Below are positions 32,413 to 44,279 of a stretch of 64,000 nt of DNA, one piece after another. The DNA is from Rattus norvegicus. Taxonomy: Eukaryota; Chordata; Mammalia; Rodentia; Muridae. The notes below the pieces were generated by a model. The model was not told the origin of the DNA. It worked only from the letters and a program-made list of their open reading frames with translations, and made no database searches. Each line of letters opens with the position of its first letter. Position 1 is the first letter of the stretch. The translations under genes were made by a program, and so were the position numbers. The stretch lies in assembly GCF_036323735.1 (NCBI RefSeq), contig NC_086021.1, positions 163,509,976 to 163,573,975 of the forward strand. The letters run 5' to 3'.

Positions 32413-32566
32413 CATAAATAAACAAACAAACCAACAAACAATATGTACTGCTCCTCCGGAAGATCCGACTCTCAGCATCCACTTAGGTCAGTAGGTCAGC
32501 TCACAATCCTCTGTAACTCCAACTCTACAGGATCCAGTACCCTTTCCTTCTCTCTGTGGAGACCAT

Positions 32567-32597
<31 letters not shown>

Positions 32598-32936
32598 ACA
32601 TACATACATACAGACATATACACCACAATCACACACATACACACACACATACACACATACACACACCACATACACACATACACACATACATACACACACA
32701 CGTACATACATACATATACATACAGACACATACATATACACCACACTCACACACACACACGTACATACATACATACACATACATACAGACACATACATAT
32801 ACACCACACACACACGTACATACATACATACACATACATACAGACACATACATATACACCACACTCACACACATACACACACATACACACATACACACAC
32901 ACCACATACACATATACATACATACACACACACCTA
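32567..32936 (+). repeat. Compound (CA)n/(ATAC)n array with higher-order units
   Basis: 370 bases. CGTACATAC marks restart at 32701, 32760 and 32815, so blocks of about 55-59 bases have been duplicated. Confidence 0.95.
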
Positions 32937-33023
32937 AAAATAAAATAAAAATTTGAAACAAACTATTAAAATATTTATACATGTAAAATAAAATAAAACA
33001 TATCTTTAAAAAAAGCCTTTAAA

Positions 33024-33127
33024 GGGGCTGGGGATTTAGCTCAGTGGTAGAGCGCTTACCTAGGAAGCGCAAGGCCCTGGGTTCTGTCCCCAGCTCCGAA
33101 AAAAAAGAACCAAAAAAAAAAAAAAAA
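33024..33127 (+). mobile_element. ID SINE with target-site duplication
   Basis: GGAAG-type body with a GAACC tail. AAAAGCCTTTAAA occurs on both sides. Confidence 0.96.
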
Positions 33128-33149
33128 AGCCTTTAAAAATGATAAAAGA

Positions 33150-33333
33150 GGGCTGGAGAGATGGCTCAGTGGTTAAGAGACCCGACTGCTCTTCCAGAGG
33201 TCCTGAGTTCAATTCCCAGCAACCACATGGTGGCTCACAACCATCTGTAAAGAGATCTGATGCCCTCTTCTGGTGTGTCTGAAGACAGCTACAGTGTACT
33301 TATATATAATAAATGAATAAATCTAAAAAAAAA
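33150..33333 (+). mobile_element. B2 SINE
   Basis: Full body to AATAAATGAATAAATC. ATGATAAAAGA flanks both ends. Confidence 0.94.
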
Positions 33334-33522
33334 TGATAAAAGAATGGAGACAAGGCCAGTGAGATAGATGGCCGTCCATGAGCCTGAGGACTGGAGTTCA
33401 ATTAGCAGAAGAATACACAGAACCCAGATCAAGGTAGGAGAGAACAGACTCTCTTGGTTCATTGTTAGCCCCACATACACAACCCCACAACACAAACAAG
33501 TCAGTGTTAAAAATGTGTTCTC

Positions 33523-33625
33523 GGGGCTGGGGATTTAGCTCAGTGGTAGAGTGCTTGCCTAGGAAGCACAAGGCCCTGGGTTTGGTCCCCAGCTCCGAAA
33601 AAAAAGAACCAAAAAAAAAAAAAAA
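33523..33625 (+). mobile_element. ID SINE with target-site duplication
   Basis: GGAAG-type body with a GAACC tail. AAATGTGTTCTC occurs on both sides. Confidence 0.96.
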
Positions 33626-33758
33626 TGTGTTCTCAATGGGGGTAGTGATAGCACTCAGGAGGTAAGGGCAGAGGGGTCTCAGCTTTGTCTATTTAACAAG
33701 TTCTAAGAACCCAGTGGCTACATAATGGCATTCTCTCTAAAAATAGATGCATACATAC

Positions 33759-33766
33759 AGATAGAT

Positions 33767-33807
<41 letters not shown>
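33759..33807 (+). repeat. (GATA)n microsatellite
   Basis: About 12 GATA units. Confidence 0.97.
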
Positions 33808-33991
33808 ACATAAAATGGAGATGAACCAACCCAAACAATGGAGGTGCACCCCTGTAATCTCAGTTCTTGGGAGACAGAAGCAAAAAGATCAGTTCAAGGC
33901 CAGTATTAGCTACCTGATGAAGTCAATGCCAGCATGGGCTACATGAGACCTTAAATCAAAAGCACACGCATGCTCGCATGTACACACACAC

Positions 33992-34020
33992 ACCTCTCTC
34001 TCTCTCTCTGTCTCTCTCTC
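33992..34020 (+). repeat. (TC)n microsatellite
   Basis: CT units interrupted by one TG, following a short CA run. Confidence 0.93.
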
Positions 34021-34429
34021 ATCTTTAATTTTTCACAATGTAGAATAAAAGAGATGGCTTGTTCACCCTGAGAGTAGGATAGTTGTCTGAAATAGCCCAA
34101 TCCTACCTCCCAAACTCTGTGAGGTACACACAGGCCCAGAGACAAGGAGAGGGGAAGTACATTCGGAGGACAATTGAATGAGACAACTCCAATTCCACTG
34201 ATCCTGAAGTAGGAGGGAGGGAAAAGGTGTCGAAGGATAACCTTGAACTCCTGAGTGGTCTTCCCCCTTCTAAGTGGTAGGATTGTAGGTGTGCATACCA
34301 TACCCAGATCCTGAAAATTTCATATTTTAACATCTCTAACATTTTTAATCTCTCCTCCTCCTTCCTCTCCCCCACCCCTCCCCCTCCTCTCTTTTCGGTG
34401 ATGAGGGCAAGAAGCCTCGCGTGTGTCAC

Positions 34430-35680
34430 ATAGCAGCAATGCTTCGTGACTCGGCTACGTCCCCAGCTCCTCTCTTCCGTTTTAGGGAACCAGTGCATCG
34501 AATGGCGTCTTAGAGGTGACAAGCTACAGTGCACAGCAAGTGCCAGGTGGAGCTGGGTGTGACAACGGTGAGCTAGCCCATGCTCAGCCTAGGTCAGACC
34601 GGTTTCCATCCCTGGCACACATAGGTGCAGGGCCCAGCGCCTGCCACATCCTAAGCCCTCAGGTTACCACTGTGGTCTGCAGCAGCAGCAGAGGCTGGGC
34701 ACAATGGAGCAATCGGCTTTTCTTCGTTTCTGTAGCTGACACCTGCATTAGGGCCCCAAGTTGACAGGCGCATGGCAAATACAGCTATGGAGGAGACGGA
34801 GCGGGGGTTGGTGGGAGAGGGGGTAGAGGAGGGATGGCGGACTTTGTACATATATTAAGATATTCAGAGGAAGAGTCAGAGCCCTCCAGCCCCCGGCCCC
34901 ACCCCCACCGACACACTATTTTTAATTTTTTTTTTTTTAAATCTCTTCTGGAAGCCAGAGTTATATATATGCAAGACAGGCCAGGAAACCCAGCGGGCCT
35001 CCTGGAGCTGGCAATGAACCGAAACAGGGGCATTGTGTCCAGGCCACTGGATGGCTGAGGGGGCATTGTTAGGGCCTGGCCTCGTCTGGGAAGAGGGGGG
35101 TGAAGAGGGCAAGGGGAATGTGTTCCCATGACTCCCTGGGGAGCAATGACAATCAGGGCCAGCTGCGAAGCCTGGCATGCCAGGGGCCTGGTAGGCGGCT
35201 GGCCTCAGAAGGGCCATGAAGGGCAGGAGAGGATTGGAGAGGAACAGGGAGGGGCACAAGGTTCAGGTCTATCTTTTTGGCTGGAGGCAAACCTTAAAGT
35301 ATAAAAACATAGGGGCCACTCACTACACCCTCCTCTCCCACCCCTCTAAGCCCTGGGCCACTGTGCCGTTCTCCAGGTTCGCCCACTCTTCCTTCACTAT
35401 CTTGGCCCAGCGCACCGGGCACCACAGTGCTTCTTGCTGGCAGCTGAGCCCGCGCTGCGTTTCTCACAGGAAGGCAGAAAAGTCTTCCCCAAAGGGAACT
35501 CATGTCACCCTGGTGTTCCCTCGATTAGGCCTACCAAAGGCATGTCTGTGACAAGCCAGAGGCCTGCAGCCAGCACCCGAGCCTTCACTGGGGTCAGAAC
35601 TCACCGAGTTCCTAAGGATGTTAGGCTTGATGAAAGGGCCCAGGTGAGGGTCAGGCTTACCGTACTGTGGCAGTCATGAA
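34430..35680. other. Repeat-poor island between E2f1 and Pxmp4
   Basis: About 1.25 kb without recognisable SINEs in an otherwise SINE-dense desert. Contains two GGGGCATTGT motifs (about 35027 and 35061, SOX-like ATTGT cores) and a TATAAAAA at 35300-35307. No convincing ORF. Could be a conserved non-coding element. Confidence 0.35.
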
Positions 35681-35730
35681 GGCTGGTTTTTTCTGGTTTG
35701 GATTTTTGTTGTTGTTAAGATATGGTCTCA

Positions 35731-35887
35731 GGCTAGAGAGATGGCTCAGCGATTAAGAGCACTGACAGCTCTTTCAGAGGTCCTGAGTTCAATTCCGAGC
35801 AACCACAGGTAATGGGATCTGATGCCCTCTTCTGGTGTGTCTAAGACAGTTACAGTATACTCATAAACATTAAATAAATAAGTCTTC
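35731..35887 (+). mobile_element. B2 SINE
   Basis: GGCTAGAGAGATGGCTCAGC through TAAATAAATAAGTC. Followed by a (GGAA)n tract. Confidence 0.92.
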
Positions 35888-35930
35888 AGGAAGGAAGGAA
35901 GGAAGGAAGGATGGAAGGAAGGAAGGAAGA
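35888..35930 (+). repeat. (GGAA)n microsatellite
   Basis: About 10 GGAA units at the end of a B2. GGAA arrays can bind ETS factors. Confidence 0.95.
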
Positions 35931-37406
35931 AAACAGACAGACTGAGCAAGCCAGGGGCATCAAGCCAGGGGCAGCATTCCTCCATGGCTTCTCCTTCAGT
36001 TTCAGCGTTTCATTCCTGACTGACTTCCTCAGTGACAAGATGTGACCTGAGTAGTTAGAAGATGAAATAAACCCTTTCTTCCCCAAGCTGCTTTTGGTCC
36101 TGGTGTTCTATGGTCAGCAGAAATAGAAATCTAAGACACTGGCTCAAACTCACTGTGTGTAGCAGGAGATGACCTCAAACTCATGACTCGCCTTCCTCTA
36201 TCTACCTCTTGATGGCTGAAATTACACGGGGAACAGAAGAAAGTACAGCTTTTCCAGGGCCGGGAATGTAGCTCAGTCGGGAGACTTGCTTGTCTCCCAG
36301 TAGGGCTCAAACCCAGCATTCCGAGCACTCAGCACCCAGAGCGGCTCACAGCTCTGCCTACTGTGCTGGGTTCACTGCCTTAGCAAAGACATCGCTTGTG
36401 CTACCTCAAAGCCATAGTTCTTAGCTGTTCCATCACGTCTCAGGTTTTGTAGTTCGGGGCTTTTTAAAGGGGGTGTTTTGGGGGTTTTTTGTTTTGTTTT
36501 TGTTTTTGAGACAGGCCTGTCTGTTGGTCCTGGCTCTGTGATACTTTATTCATGGGTTTTGGAAACAACACTCTCGAGAGGGGATCATGGGCTCCCACAG
36601 ATGCCAGAGGAATTCATGGCATAACAAAGGCGCTCCAAAAGAAGTGTCTAGAGAGCTGATGTGGCCTGGCCCTGGTCCTGACTCTCAGCTGACACCCAGC
36701 CCACAGGGAGAAGCCCAGAAGAGTAAAGAACAAGGATCCTGGCATTCACACCAGGACCTGTGTACAGTGCAGCCTACTTTCTCAGTCACGGCTTCCGCGG
36801 GCGTTCTTGAGCAGAGCCGGTGCAAAACACAGGCTCCCCGTATTTAGATTTTTCAAACCAACATGAGAAGAGAGTTCAGCTCTCCTTTGTCCTCTGCCAG
36901 GGTGTCACTGGCCTCATCTGCCTCTGCTTAACATCAAAACCCTCGCTCCAAAATGCCCTTCAAGGCTGAGTAGGACACATCCCCTCCCTGGGAATCTGAA
37001 ATAAGACAAGGGAAGAGGGGGAAACACTTTTCCTTTTATAAATATGTTATAATTTGTCAAAGAAAAGGACGATCTTAAGTCACAGCTTGTGACAGGGCTT
37101 CATTCTGGGCGGTGGAACATGGTGTTCTGGTTTAGGAGAACGAAGGGTTCAAAGCCTGCTTCTTATAAGCCAAATGCACTCACAGGGCAGTAAAAGAGGA
37201 CAGTGTGGAGACAGAGGCCTTTGCCAGGGTCCTTTCTGGAGCATAGATGCGGAAGGCTTGAGCGGAGAGCATCACGGGCAGTTTCTTGGCATCTCAGTCT
37301 GCAAATCATTGCTCTCACATGGGCTTGCTTGAGGGTCCCAAATTAACATCTTCCTTCCCCTTCACTTGGACGTCTGATTACTTAAGAATAGATTTATTTT
37401 TGGCCG

Positions 37407-37408
<2 letters not shown>

Positions 37409-37444
<36 letters not shown>
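37409..37444 (+). repeat. (GT)n microsatellite
   Basis: 18 GT units. Confidence 0.98.
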
Positions 37445-37446
<2 letters not shown>

Positions 37447-37677
37447 AGAATAAATGGAAATTTATTTTATGTATATGGGTATGTGAGGATGTTATGCCTG
37501 CTTTTACATCTGTCTGTCCACCACCACTGTGCACGTGGTGCCTGAGAGCCAGAAGAGAGAGTTCCACCCCCTGGAACTGAAGTAACAGCCGAGTTATCAC
37601 GTGGGTGCTGAGGATCAACCTGGGTCCTCTGGAAGATCAGCTAGAGCTTTCAACCACCAAGCTATCTCTCCAGCCCT
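37445..37677 (-). mobile_element. B2/B3-like SINE, minus orientation
   Basis: Ends with CACCAAGCTATCTCTCCAGC. The tail side is a (TG)n array. Confidence 0.75.
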
Positions 37678-38048
37678 TCCAAGGCTCACTTTATATAGAA
37701 AGTGACCCAAGCACTCAGTTGAGGAGCAGTGTCAGAGTCAAGTGAAAGCGATATAGAGGCTTATTCGTAGACGAAGAGAAGTGGCTGTTCACAGGACACA
37801 TCAGAAGGCTGGGCAGCTCTGAAAGTGCTGGAAGCCAGGGGTGGAGCAAAGGGGGAAAGGGATGAACCCGTCAGCTACGAGCTTGGTCATGGAAGCATGA
37901 AGTCCAGGGTTGGGATCATGTAAAACGCCAGGTGCAGAAGCGTGTGTCTGTAACCCCCACGTTAAGGACAGGATCCCTGGGACTCACTGGCCAGCCAACC
38001 TAGCTGAATTCCTGAGGTAGACAGACACCTAATGTAGGTCTTTGACCC

Positions 38049-38050
<2 letters not shown>

Positions 38051-38085
<35 letters not shown>
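38051..38085 (+). repeat. (AC)n microsatellite
   Basis: 17 AC units. Confidence 0.98.
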
Positions 38086-38087
<2 letters not shown>

Positions 38088-38370
38088 CATGTTTACACAT
38101 GTGCCTGCACATACACGCAGAGTGGAGGGTATTCTTCTAGTGGGTCTCCCTGGCAAGGGGGTACTTAGGACTGAGCTTAGAAAAGAGTCTTACTTTTTCT
38201 CCTCTTATACAATTGTTAGGCAGCTCGATGGTTTGTTTTGTTTGAGGCAGGGTCTCATTATGTAGCCTGGCCTGGAACTTACAATGCAGATCAGGCTGGT
38301 CTTCCAACTCACAGGTCAGCCTCTGACTCCCAAGTGCTGGAATGAAGGGACCGGACTACCTTTGTGGTTT

Positions 38371-38460
38371 TTGGTTTTTTTTTTTCAGAGCTGGGGACCG
38401 AACCCAGGGCCTTGCGCTTGCTAGGCAAGCGCTCTACCACTGAGCTAAGTTCCCAACCCC
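38371..38460 (-). mobile_element. ID SINE, minus orientation
   Basis: Poly-T, CAGAGCTGGGGACCGAACCC through CTAAGTTCCCAACCCC. CTACCTTTGTG on both sides. GCAAG body type. Confidence 0.94.
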
Positions 38461-38480
38461 TACCTTTGTGTTTTTATACT

Positions 38481-38564
<84 letters not shown>

Positions 38565-38567
38565 CAC

Positions 38568-38598
<31 letters not shown>

Positions 38599-38634
38599 AA
38601 GAGAGAGACAGAGAGAGACAGAGAGACAGAGAGA
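38481..38634 (+). repeat. Compound (TG)n(GA)n/(GACA)n array
   Basis: TG units to about 38527, then GA, CAGA and GAGACA units. Confidence 0.97.
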
Positions 38635-38756
38635 TCTCAGTGCAGGCTTCTACCATGGAAAGGTGATATTAGAGGAATGTATGGGAAGCCACCATCATGG
38701 CTAACTTAGGCTTTACAGTGAATTGTAGGTCATCCTGGGCTACAGAGTAAGACTCT

Positions 38757-38759
<3 letters not shown>

Positions 38760-38803
<44 letters not shown>
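38760..38803 (+). repeat. (CA)n microsatellite
   Basis: About 22 CA units. Confidence 0.98.
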
Positions 38804-38806
<3 letters not shown>

Positions 38807-39484
38807 TGGGAGGGAAGTCCAAGCATTGTGGAGCAAGTGGACCATGCCACCAGCCTAAACCTCAGGGAAATCTCAGAATTGAGAACGGTAGGCATGAGAC
38901 CAGGCCCCTGTCAAACTACCTGAACTTAGACATGTAGTCATGACACCCCACTGAGAGGACCATGACAATCCTTTTAGCATAAAAACCTATAGCTCTCCAT
39001 GCCGATGAGGTAACTAGCTAGGCCTTGAGTGTTCAGCCAATGAGCTTCCCTTCCTGGGCACTCTTTCCTGCAGAAGGTATTTAATCTCTGGTCTACCCGG
39101 AGTAAGACATATGCATTCATATCCGCCATCAAATAAAGCAGTGTGGACATGCAAGAACCCTCTCCTTCTAGGATTGAGGGGGCTGGAGGCCTTCACCCTA
39201 AAGAGCCATACCTAAACCTCAGGGAGAGGACCTTCTCTCGCCTGCCTCCTCCATACTCTCAGCACTCACTGGAGCCAAAGTGGATTTCACCCTGTCCTGG
39301 GCTCAGCCATCCCCTTCCTGCCTGGTAGGTAGGCAGACAGCACGGTGACACACATTAATAATCCCAGTGTCCAGGAAGTACAAGCAGAAGGGTCAGGAAT
39401 TTAAGGCCAGCGTCGGCTGCACACAGAGTTTAAGGCTAACCTGGGGCTACATGATATCCTGCCCTTCTGTTTGTTCATTCGTTT

Positions 39485-39635
39485 TAGTTTTGGTTTTGGA
39501 GACAGGATTTTTCTGTGTAGCCCAGGCTGTCCTGGAACTTGCTCTATAGACCAGGTTGAATTCACAGAGATCTACCTGCCTCTGCCTCCTGAGTACTGGG
39601 GTTAAAGGTGTGTGCCACCACTGCTGGGCATGCCC
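39485..39635 (-). mobile_element. B1 SINE, minus orientation
   Basis: GGAGACAGGATTTTTCTGTG through GTGTGCCACCACTGCTGGGC. Confidence 0.88.
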
Positions 39636-39655
39636 TGTCTTAAAAAAACAAAACA

Positions 39656-39773
39656 GGGGTTGGGGATTTAGCTCAGTGGTAGAGCGCTTTCCTAGGAAGC
39701 GCAAGGCCCTGGGTTTGGTCCCCAGCTCCGGAAAAAAAAAAAAAAAGAACCAAAAAAAAAAAAAAAAAAAAAA
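39656..39773 (+). mobile_element. ID SINE
   Basis: GGAAG-type body with a long A tail interrupted by GAACC. Inserted at the A-rich end of a B1-like element. Confidence 0.95.
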
Positions 39774-40304
39774 CCAAAACAAAACAAGACACCTCACCCC
39801 CCCCCGAAAAAAGTTAATGAAATAATATAATTTTGTACGTTTTTCAATCAAAACTCCTCTGCAAATGTGGTAGACAGTAACTGCAGATTAATCCACTATG
39901 CTGTTTAAGGAAGTCGGATGGCAGTAGCGCCCTCCCATGTGCCAATGGCCCTTCAGCAAGGTCTACACACAGATCATAGAAAATGGAGACTCGGCTAGTG
40001 AAGCTGGGCTCCTCCCAAAGCCACTGAAGACAGGCTCTGTTCCTCTCCGCCCTGCCTTCCTCCCCGGAGTGTGCAGTTGGAGGCGCCAGATGCTCTGGCA
40101 AGATCCAGAGAGATGCCATCTGCGAGGGAAACCTATTCTTAGAGAGCAGAACCAGTCAGTGGCGGAGCCGGCCACCCCCAACAGTGGAGGAGGGATGTCA
40201 GGGCAGGAGTCCAAGGCTGGCTGGGGAGAAGGGCCAGCTAAACACTGGGCGCACTGATTTCTTACAACCCGCTTCCTCCTGTATTTGTTCTATTGGAAAT
40301 AAGA

Positions 40305-40495
40305 GCAGTGTTTATTGAATGTGCACTTTAGATGTGTCACTCCATCCTTCCAGACACCACGAGGTGCGTGTCATCACAACCCCTCTTTTGCAGATGAGGC
40401 ACAGATGGCTAAGTCACTTAATCAATCGGGCCTTGAACCTGGGCACGCTGGTTGCAAAGTCCATGTCCCTTGCAACCATGTATACTGCCTTTTAG
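40305..40495 (+). mobile_element. MIR-like ancient repeat
   Basis: TTATTGAATGTGCACTTTAG, CTTTTGCAGATGAGGCACAG and CTTGAACCTGGGC resemble an ancient MIR or L3-type element. Confidence 0.4.
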
Positions 40496-40610
40496 TCTAC
40501 GGACCAGAGGCCAATTTTAATTTGGGTCTTTCTCCAATAATAAACCCCAAGATAAGGGTTTGTGTGCAAGTGACTTAATGGGACCCAGGATGGGGTGGCT
40601 GTGTCTTTCT

Positions 40611-40712
40611 TTTCTTTTCTTTTTTTTGGGGGGGGGGGAAGCTGGGGACCGAACCCAGGGCCTTGTGCTTCCTAGGCAAGCGCTCTACCACTGAGCTAAA
40701 TCCCCAACCCCC
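40611..40712 (-). mobile_element. ID SINE, minus orientation, with target-site duplication
   Basis: GGAAG-type body (on minus) but a tail lacking GAACC and carrying a run of about 10 G on plus. GGTGGCTGTGTCTT on both sides. Confidence 0.95.
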
Positions 40713-41575
40713 GGGTGGCTGTGTCTTGAAGGGGATAGTTTCCACTAGGGTACCTGGAGTCCAATACTGCTTGGAGCTCTAGCAAGCAGCACACAGAGTG
40801 TATGGAGGCTTATCGCCTCTGAGGGCTGGAAGCTGCTTGGAATGTTATTTCTTAGTGCTGGTTAATGCTGCTCAAGAGGTATATTAATCTCTAAAACTTC
40901 ACACCTGCTGCGGAGTGATAGATCAGGCATCAGGGGTGGGAGCCCTCAGGCCGGGGACACAGTGGTGACTGAAGAAGCCAGAGGGCTCCCCACCATCTGC
41001 TAGAATAGACCTGCCTGGCAATAGCCGGCTCCTGGCAGTTTCAAGAGTTTCTACGTCTTCCAATTTGAGCAGAGTAAGAAGCTCTTCCAAACCATCTGCT
41101 CTGAACTTGCAATAAACCTCTGTAGCTGAGAGCACTGGGGAATCAGACACAACCTCCACTACCCCGGAGCTCTATGATCGGTCAGCTACCTGGGACAATA
41201 ACACTCTTGGCCCTGCTGCTCACCACTCCCTGAGCAAGCTGGCCAGGCTCATAGGACAGCACCTACACAGGGAACTTGTAAGACAGTCGACTCTTAGACT
41301 AGCTCCAGACCCCCTGGGTTGGATTTTGTGTTGTGTTCATTCGTTGGTTCGTTTGTTTGTGAGATAGGGTCTCAGTGGTTCATGCTATGCTGGTTTCCAA
41401 CCTGCTTTGAAGCAGAATATTACCTTGAACTCCCTTCCCTTTGCCTCACCTCCCAGGTACTGTGAGTATAGGCATACGTCTCTATTCCTGGCCAAAATCT
41501 GCATGTTGGTGAGCACTCCGAGCAGATGTCTACTGGTCATTTCAGTCACAGGAGGAGAGGGAATGTTGTAAGTAA

Positions 41576-41985
41576 TTGTCTTAGTCAGGGTTTCTATTCC
41601 TGCACAAACATCATGACCGAGAAGCAAGTTGGGGAGGAAAGGGTTTATTCAGCTTACACTTCCACATTGCTGTTCATCACCAAAGGAAGTCAGGACTGGA
41701 ACTCAAGCAGGGCAGGAAGCAGGAGATGATGCAGAGGCCATGGAGGGATGTTACTTACTGGCTTGCTTCCCCTGGCTTGCTCAGCTTGCTGTCTTATAGG
41801 ACCCAGGACTACCAGCCCAGGAACTGCACCATCCACAATGGGCTGAGTCCTTCCCCCTTGATCACTAATTGAGAAAATGCCTTACAGCTGGATCTCACGG
41901 AGGCATTTCCTCAACGGAGGCTCTTTTCTCTGTGATAACTCCAGCTTGTGTCACGTTGACACACAAAACCAGCCGGTACAGTAAT
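41576..41985 (+). mobile_element. Medium-reiterated rodent repeat (about 410 bp)
   Basis: GTCTTAGTCAGGGTTTCTAT through TGTGTCACGTTGACACACAA. I recognise this as a common rodent interspersed repeat but will not assign its class. Related copies are at about 47848-48170 (+) and 55247-55630 (-). Confidence 0.7.
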
Positions 41986-42813
41986 GTACTGACCTAAACA
42001 AAGTGTCTCAAAATGCGTAGCCTCTGGACCAGGCCTTCCCGAGAGCTGATTTTTTCCTTCAGGTGAATGTTTTTTAAAATCCCACCTGGCACACAGCTCC
42101 CCAGCTCACTGTGCTCCTTTCCCCCTGTGCCATAGCACCCCAAGCACCTCCATTTATGCCACCAGGAGCTCCTGTGAGCATCTGGGTTGGTTTCAAATGT
42201 CAGATCCTATAATCAGCGATTGCAGAACATGGCCCAGGTTTCAGGCAGGCTGTTCAAATCATCACGAGACTACATCACGGTAGCCACGTTACTTTGGGCA
42301 AGGTACCTCTTTTCTGACCGGAGTTTCCATACCTGGAAAACACGATCGACAAAGCATCCTCTCGAGGTAACTATGGATTAGAGGCGATCGTGTACAGGGT
42401 GGGCAGGAGAAAGTAGAAACTTGCTATGCTGCAGTAGCTGGTATAGTGCTTCAGGTGTGATGTGTCCAGTGTGGGCATCAGGTGACCGTGATTATCCTCA
42501 TTTATGGGGCTGGAGGCACTAAGAGTTGAAAAGCCTCCCCCCCCCCAAAGGGACGCATCACAGAGGGGTTGTGGGGCTCAGACTGTATCTTTAGCTCTAG
42601 ATTTTCAGTGTCTGCTGGAATCTTCTGTGCTGATAACTCGTTACCTGATACACGTAGCACACGCTGCCAGTGGTGAGTATGCAGCTTAAGGAAGAATGTC
42701 ATTAATTCTTTATAATAACATAATGTTGCAATGATAAGGTTTTGGAAATACTGAGTTAAAATATATATGATTAAAGTCTGAGGCTGAAGAAATGGCTTAG
42801 TAGTGAAGAGCAT

Positions 42814-42958
42814 TTAGTTCACCAGATAGTGGTGGCGAATGTCTCTAATCCCAGCCCTGGGAGACAGAGGCAGTCTGAGTTCCAGGATAGCCTGTCTTGG
42901 AAAACCAAAAAACAAAAAAAACAAAAAAAAAAAACAAAAAAAAAAAAGCAGACAAACA
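42814..42958 (+). mobile_element. B1 SINE, diverged
   Basis: GTGGTGGCGAATGTCTCTAA through a CAAAAAAAC-rich tail. Confidence 0.8.
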
Positions 42959-42987
42959 TACAACACCAGCAAAAAGCCCTAAGTGCA

Positions 42988-43081
42988 GGGGTTGGGGATT
43001 TAGCTCAGCGGTAGAGCGCTTGCCTGGCGAGAGCAAGGCCCTGGGTTCAGTCCCCAGCTCCGGAAAAAAAAGAAAGAAAAA
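42988..43081 (+). mobile_element. ID SINE with target-site duplication
   Basis: Body with a CGAGAG variant. AAAAAGCCCTAAGTGC on both sides. About 0.4 kb from an ID in the opposite orientation. Confidence 0.95.
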
Positions 43082-43264
43082 AGCCCTAAGTGCTCTTGCA
43101 GAAGATGGAGCCTCAGTTTTCACATGGTGGATCATAACACCCATGCCCCCAGTTCCAAGGAGTCAGCACCCTCTGCTGACTTCTGCTGGTACCAGACACA
43201 CACACAGCACACAGATATACACGCAGACAAAATGTACGATGAAGGTTAATCTTACACATTCTTT

Positions 43265-43465
43265 AATGCTTTATTATAGTTTCATTTATTTATTGTATAT
43301 GTGCATGTGTGTGTATGCATGCACACATACATGCCAAGGCACACATGTGGAGGTCAGAGGACAATTTGCAGGATCTGGTTCTCTTCTTCCACCATGTCAC
43401 CACGTGGAACTCGGGTTGTCAGGCTTGGGACAGCAACCATCTTTATCCACTGAGCCATCTCCCTG
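43265..43465 (-). mobile_element. B2/B3-like SINE, minus orientation
   Basis: Ends with CCACTGAGCCATCTCCCTGC. Diverged body with CATGTGTGTGTATGCATGCA in the tail region. Confidence 0.75.
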
Positions 43466-43506
43466 CGACCACCACCCCCCCACCTTTTTTTTTTTTTGAA
43501 ATAGAG

Positions 43507-43602
43507 TTTTTTTTTTTCTTTTCTTTTTTTCGGAGCTGGGGACCGAACCCAGGCTTTGTGCTTGCTAGGCAAGCGCTCTACCACTGAGCTAAATCCCCAA
43601 CC
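43507..43602 (-). mobile_element. ID SINE, minus orientation
   Basis: Poly-T, CGGAGCTGGGGACCGAACCC through AAATCCCCAACCCC, with a small deletion in the GGGCCTT region. GCAAG type. Confidence 0.94.
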
Positions 43603-43707
43603 CCTGTTTTTTTTTTTTTTTTTAATGTATCCCAGCCTGGCCTGGAGCTCATAACCCTAGTGCCACAGCCTTCTTAATGCATCTCAGAAATGTGGTCACT
43701 AGGCGTT

Positions 43708-43713
43708 TTATTC
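43708..43713 (-). terminator. Pxmp4: Candidate polyadenylation signal of Pxmp4
   Basis: AATAAA on the minus strand, 0.57 kb after the stop codon. It is the nearest canonical hexamer, but usage is uncertain. An ATTAAA lies at 43621-43626. Confidence 0.45.
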
Positions 43714-44279
43714 TCAGTGCTGGTGATAGGATCTCGCACAAGCCTGGCACGTGCTGTACCTCTATCGAATGGCTCATGTTTCGTTCCCATTGGACAGTAG
43801 GGTTCCGTCCGGAACGTCTCGGTAGAATAACTTAGACAAAGAATTTAGTTTTTTTTTCCCTTTCAAAGTATTTGTAACCTATTGCCCAGTAGCAAGGAGC
43901 CCTCTGATACACAGTAGAGGGGAGGGTCACCGTATCCCCCAGGAGGACACTCTCCTCTGAGGGTCCTCCCCTGAACTGAATGACCTGAGGCCCAGAGAGG
44001 GTTGAACTCGCCCTGGCCTTACAGAGGTCGGAAGAGCATCTGGAATCCTTAGCTGGATCCAGCCACTTGCTACAGTATCCGGAGGCAGGCGTAAACCTCG
44101 GTACTTTTCCTTCAGCAAGTGGGAGCCTGGGATAATAAAAGTTGGAGTGTGAGGTCCATGACTTTGAGAAGGCAGGATCCTCCATGACGGTATGCCAATA
44201 GAACGGTACCCTGAGCAGCAGCGGGACGCTGCCTGGAAGCTGTCTGGGCGTTGGAGTTCCCGAAGCACCTTGGGCTGTG

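Larger units (their letters stand above)
25830..43620. other. Intergenic region between E2f1 and Pxmp4
   Basis: 17.8 kb without a recognisable coding gene. It is a mosaic of ID, B1 and B2 SINEs, microsatellites and unique stretches. The least repetitive parts are 25830-26200, 28000-28780, 34430-35680, 36330-37380, 39800-40600 and 40720-41570, where I see no gene. Confidence 0.65.

Noticed and set aside
29979..32982. Open frames made of His-Thr, Cys-Val or poly-Leu/Pro repeats
   Set aside because: Translations of (CA)n, (TG)n, (GGA)n and (GAA)n microsatellites.
40923..41159. A 78-codon minus-strand frame with a helical-looking sequence
   Set aside because: It begins at GTG rather than ATG and has no splice, polyadenylation or homology support.
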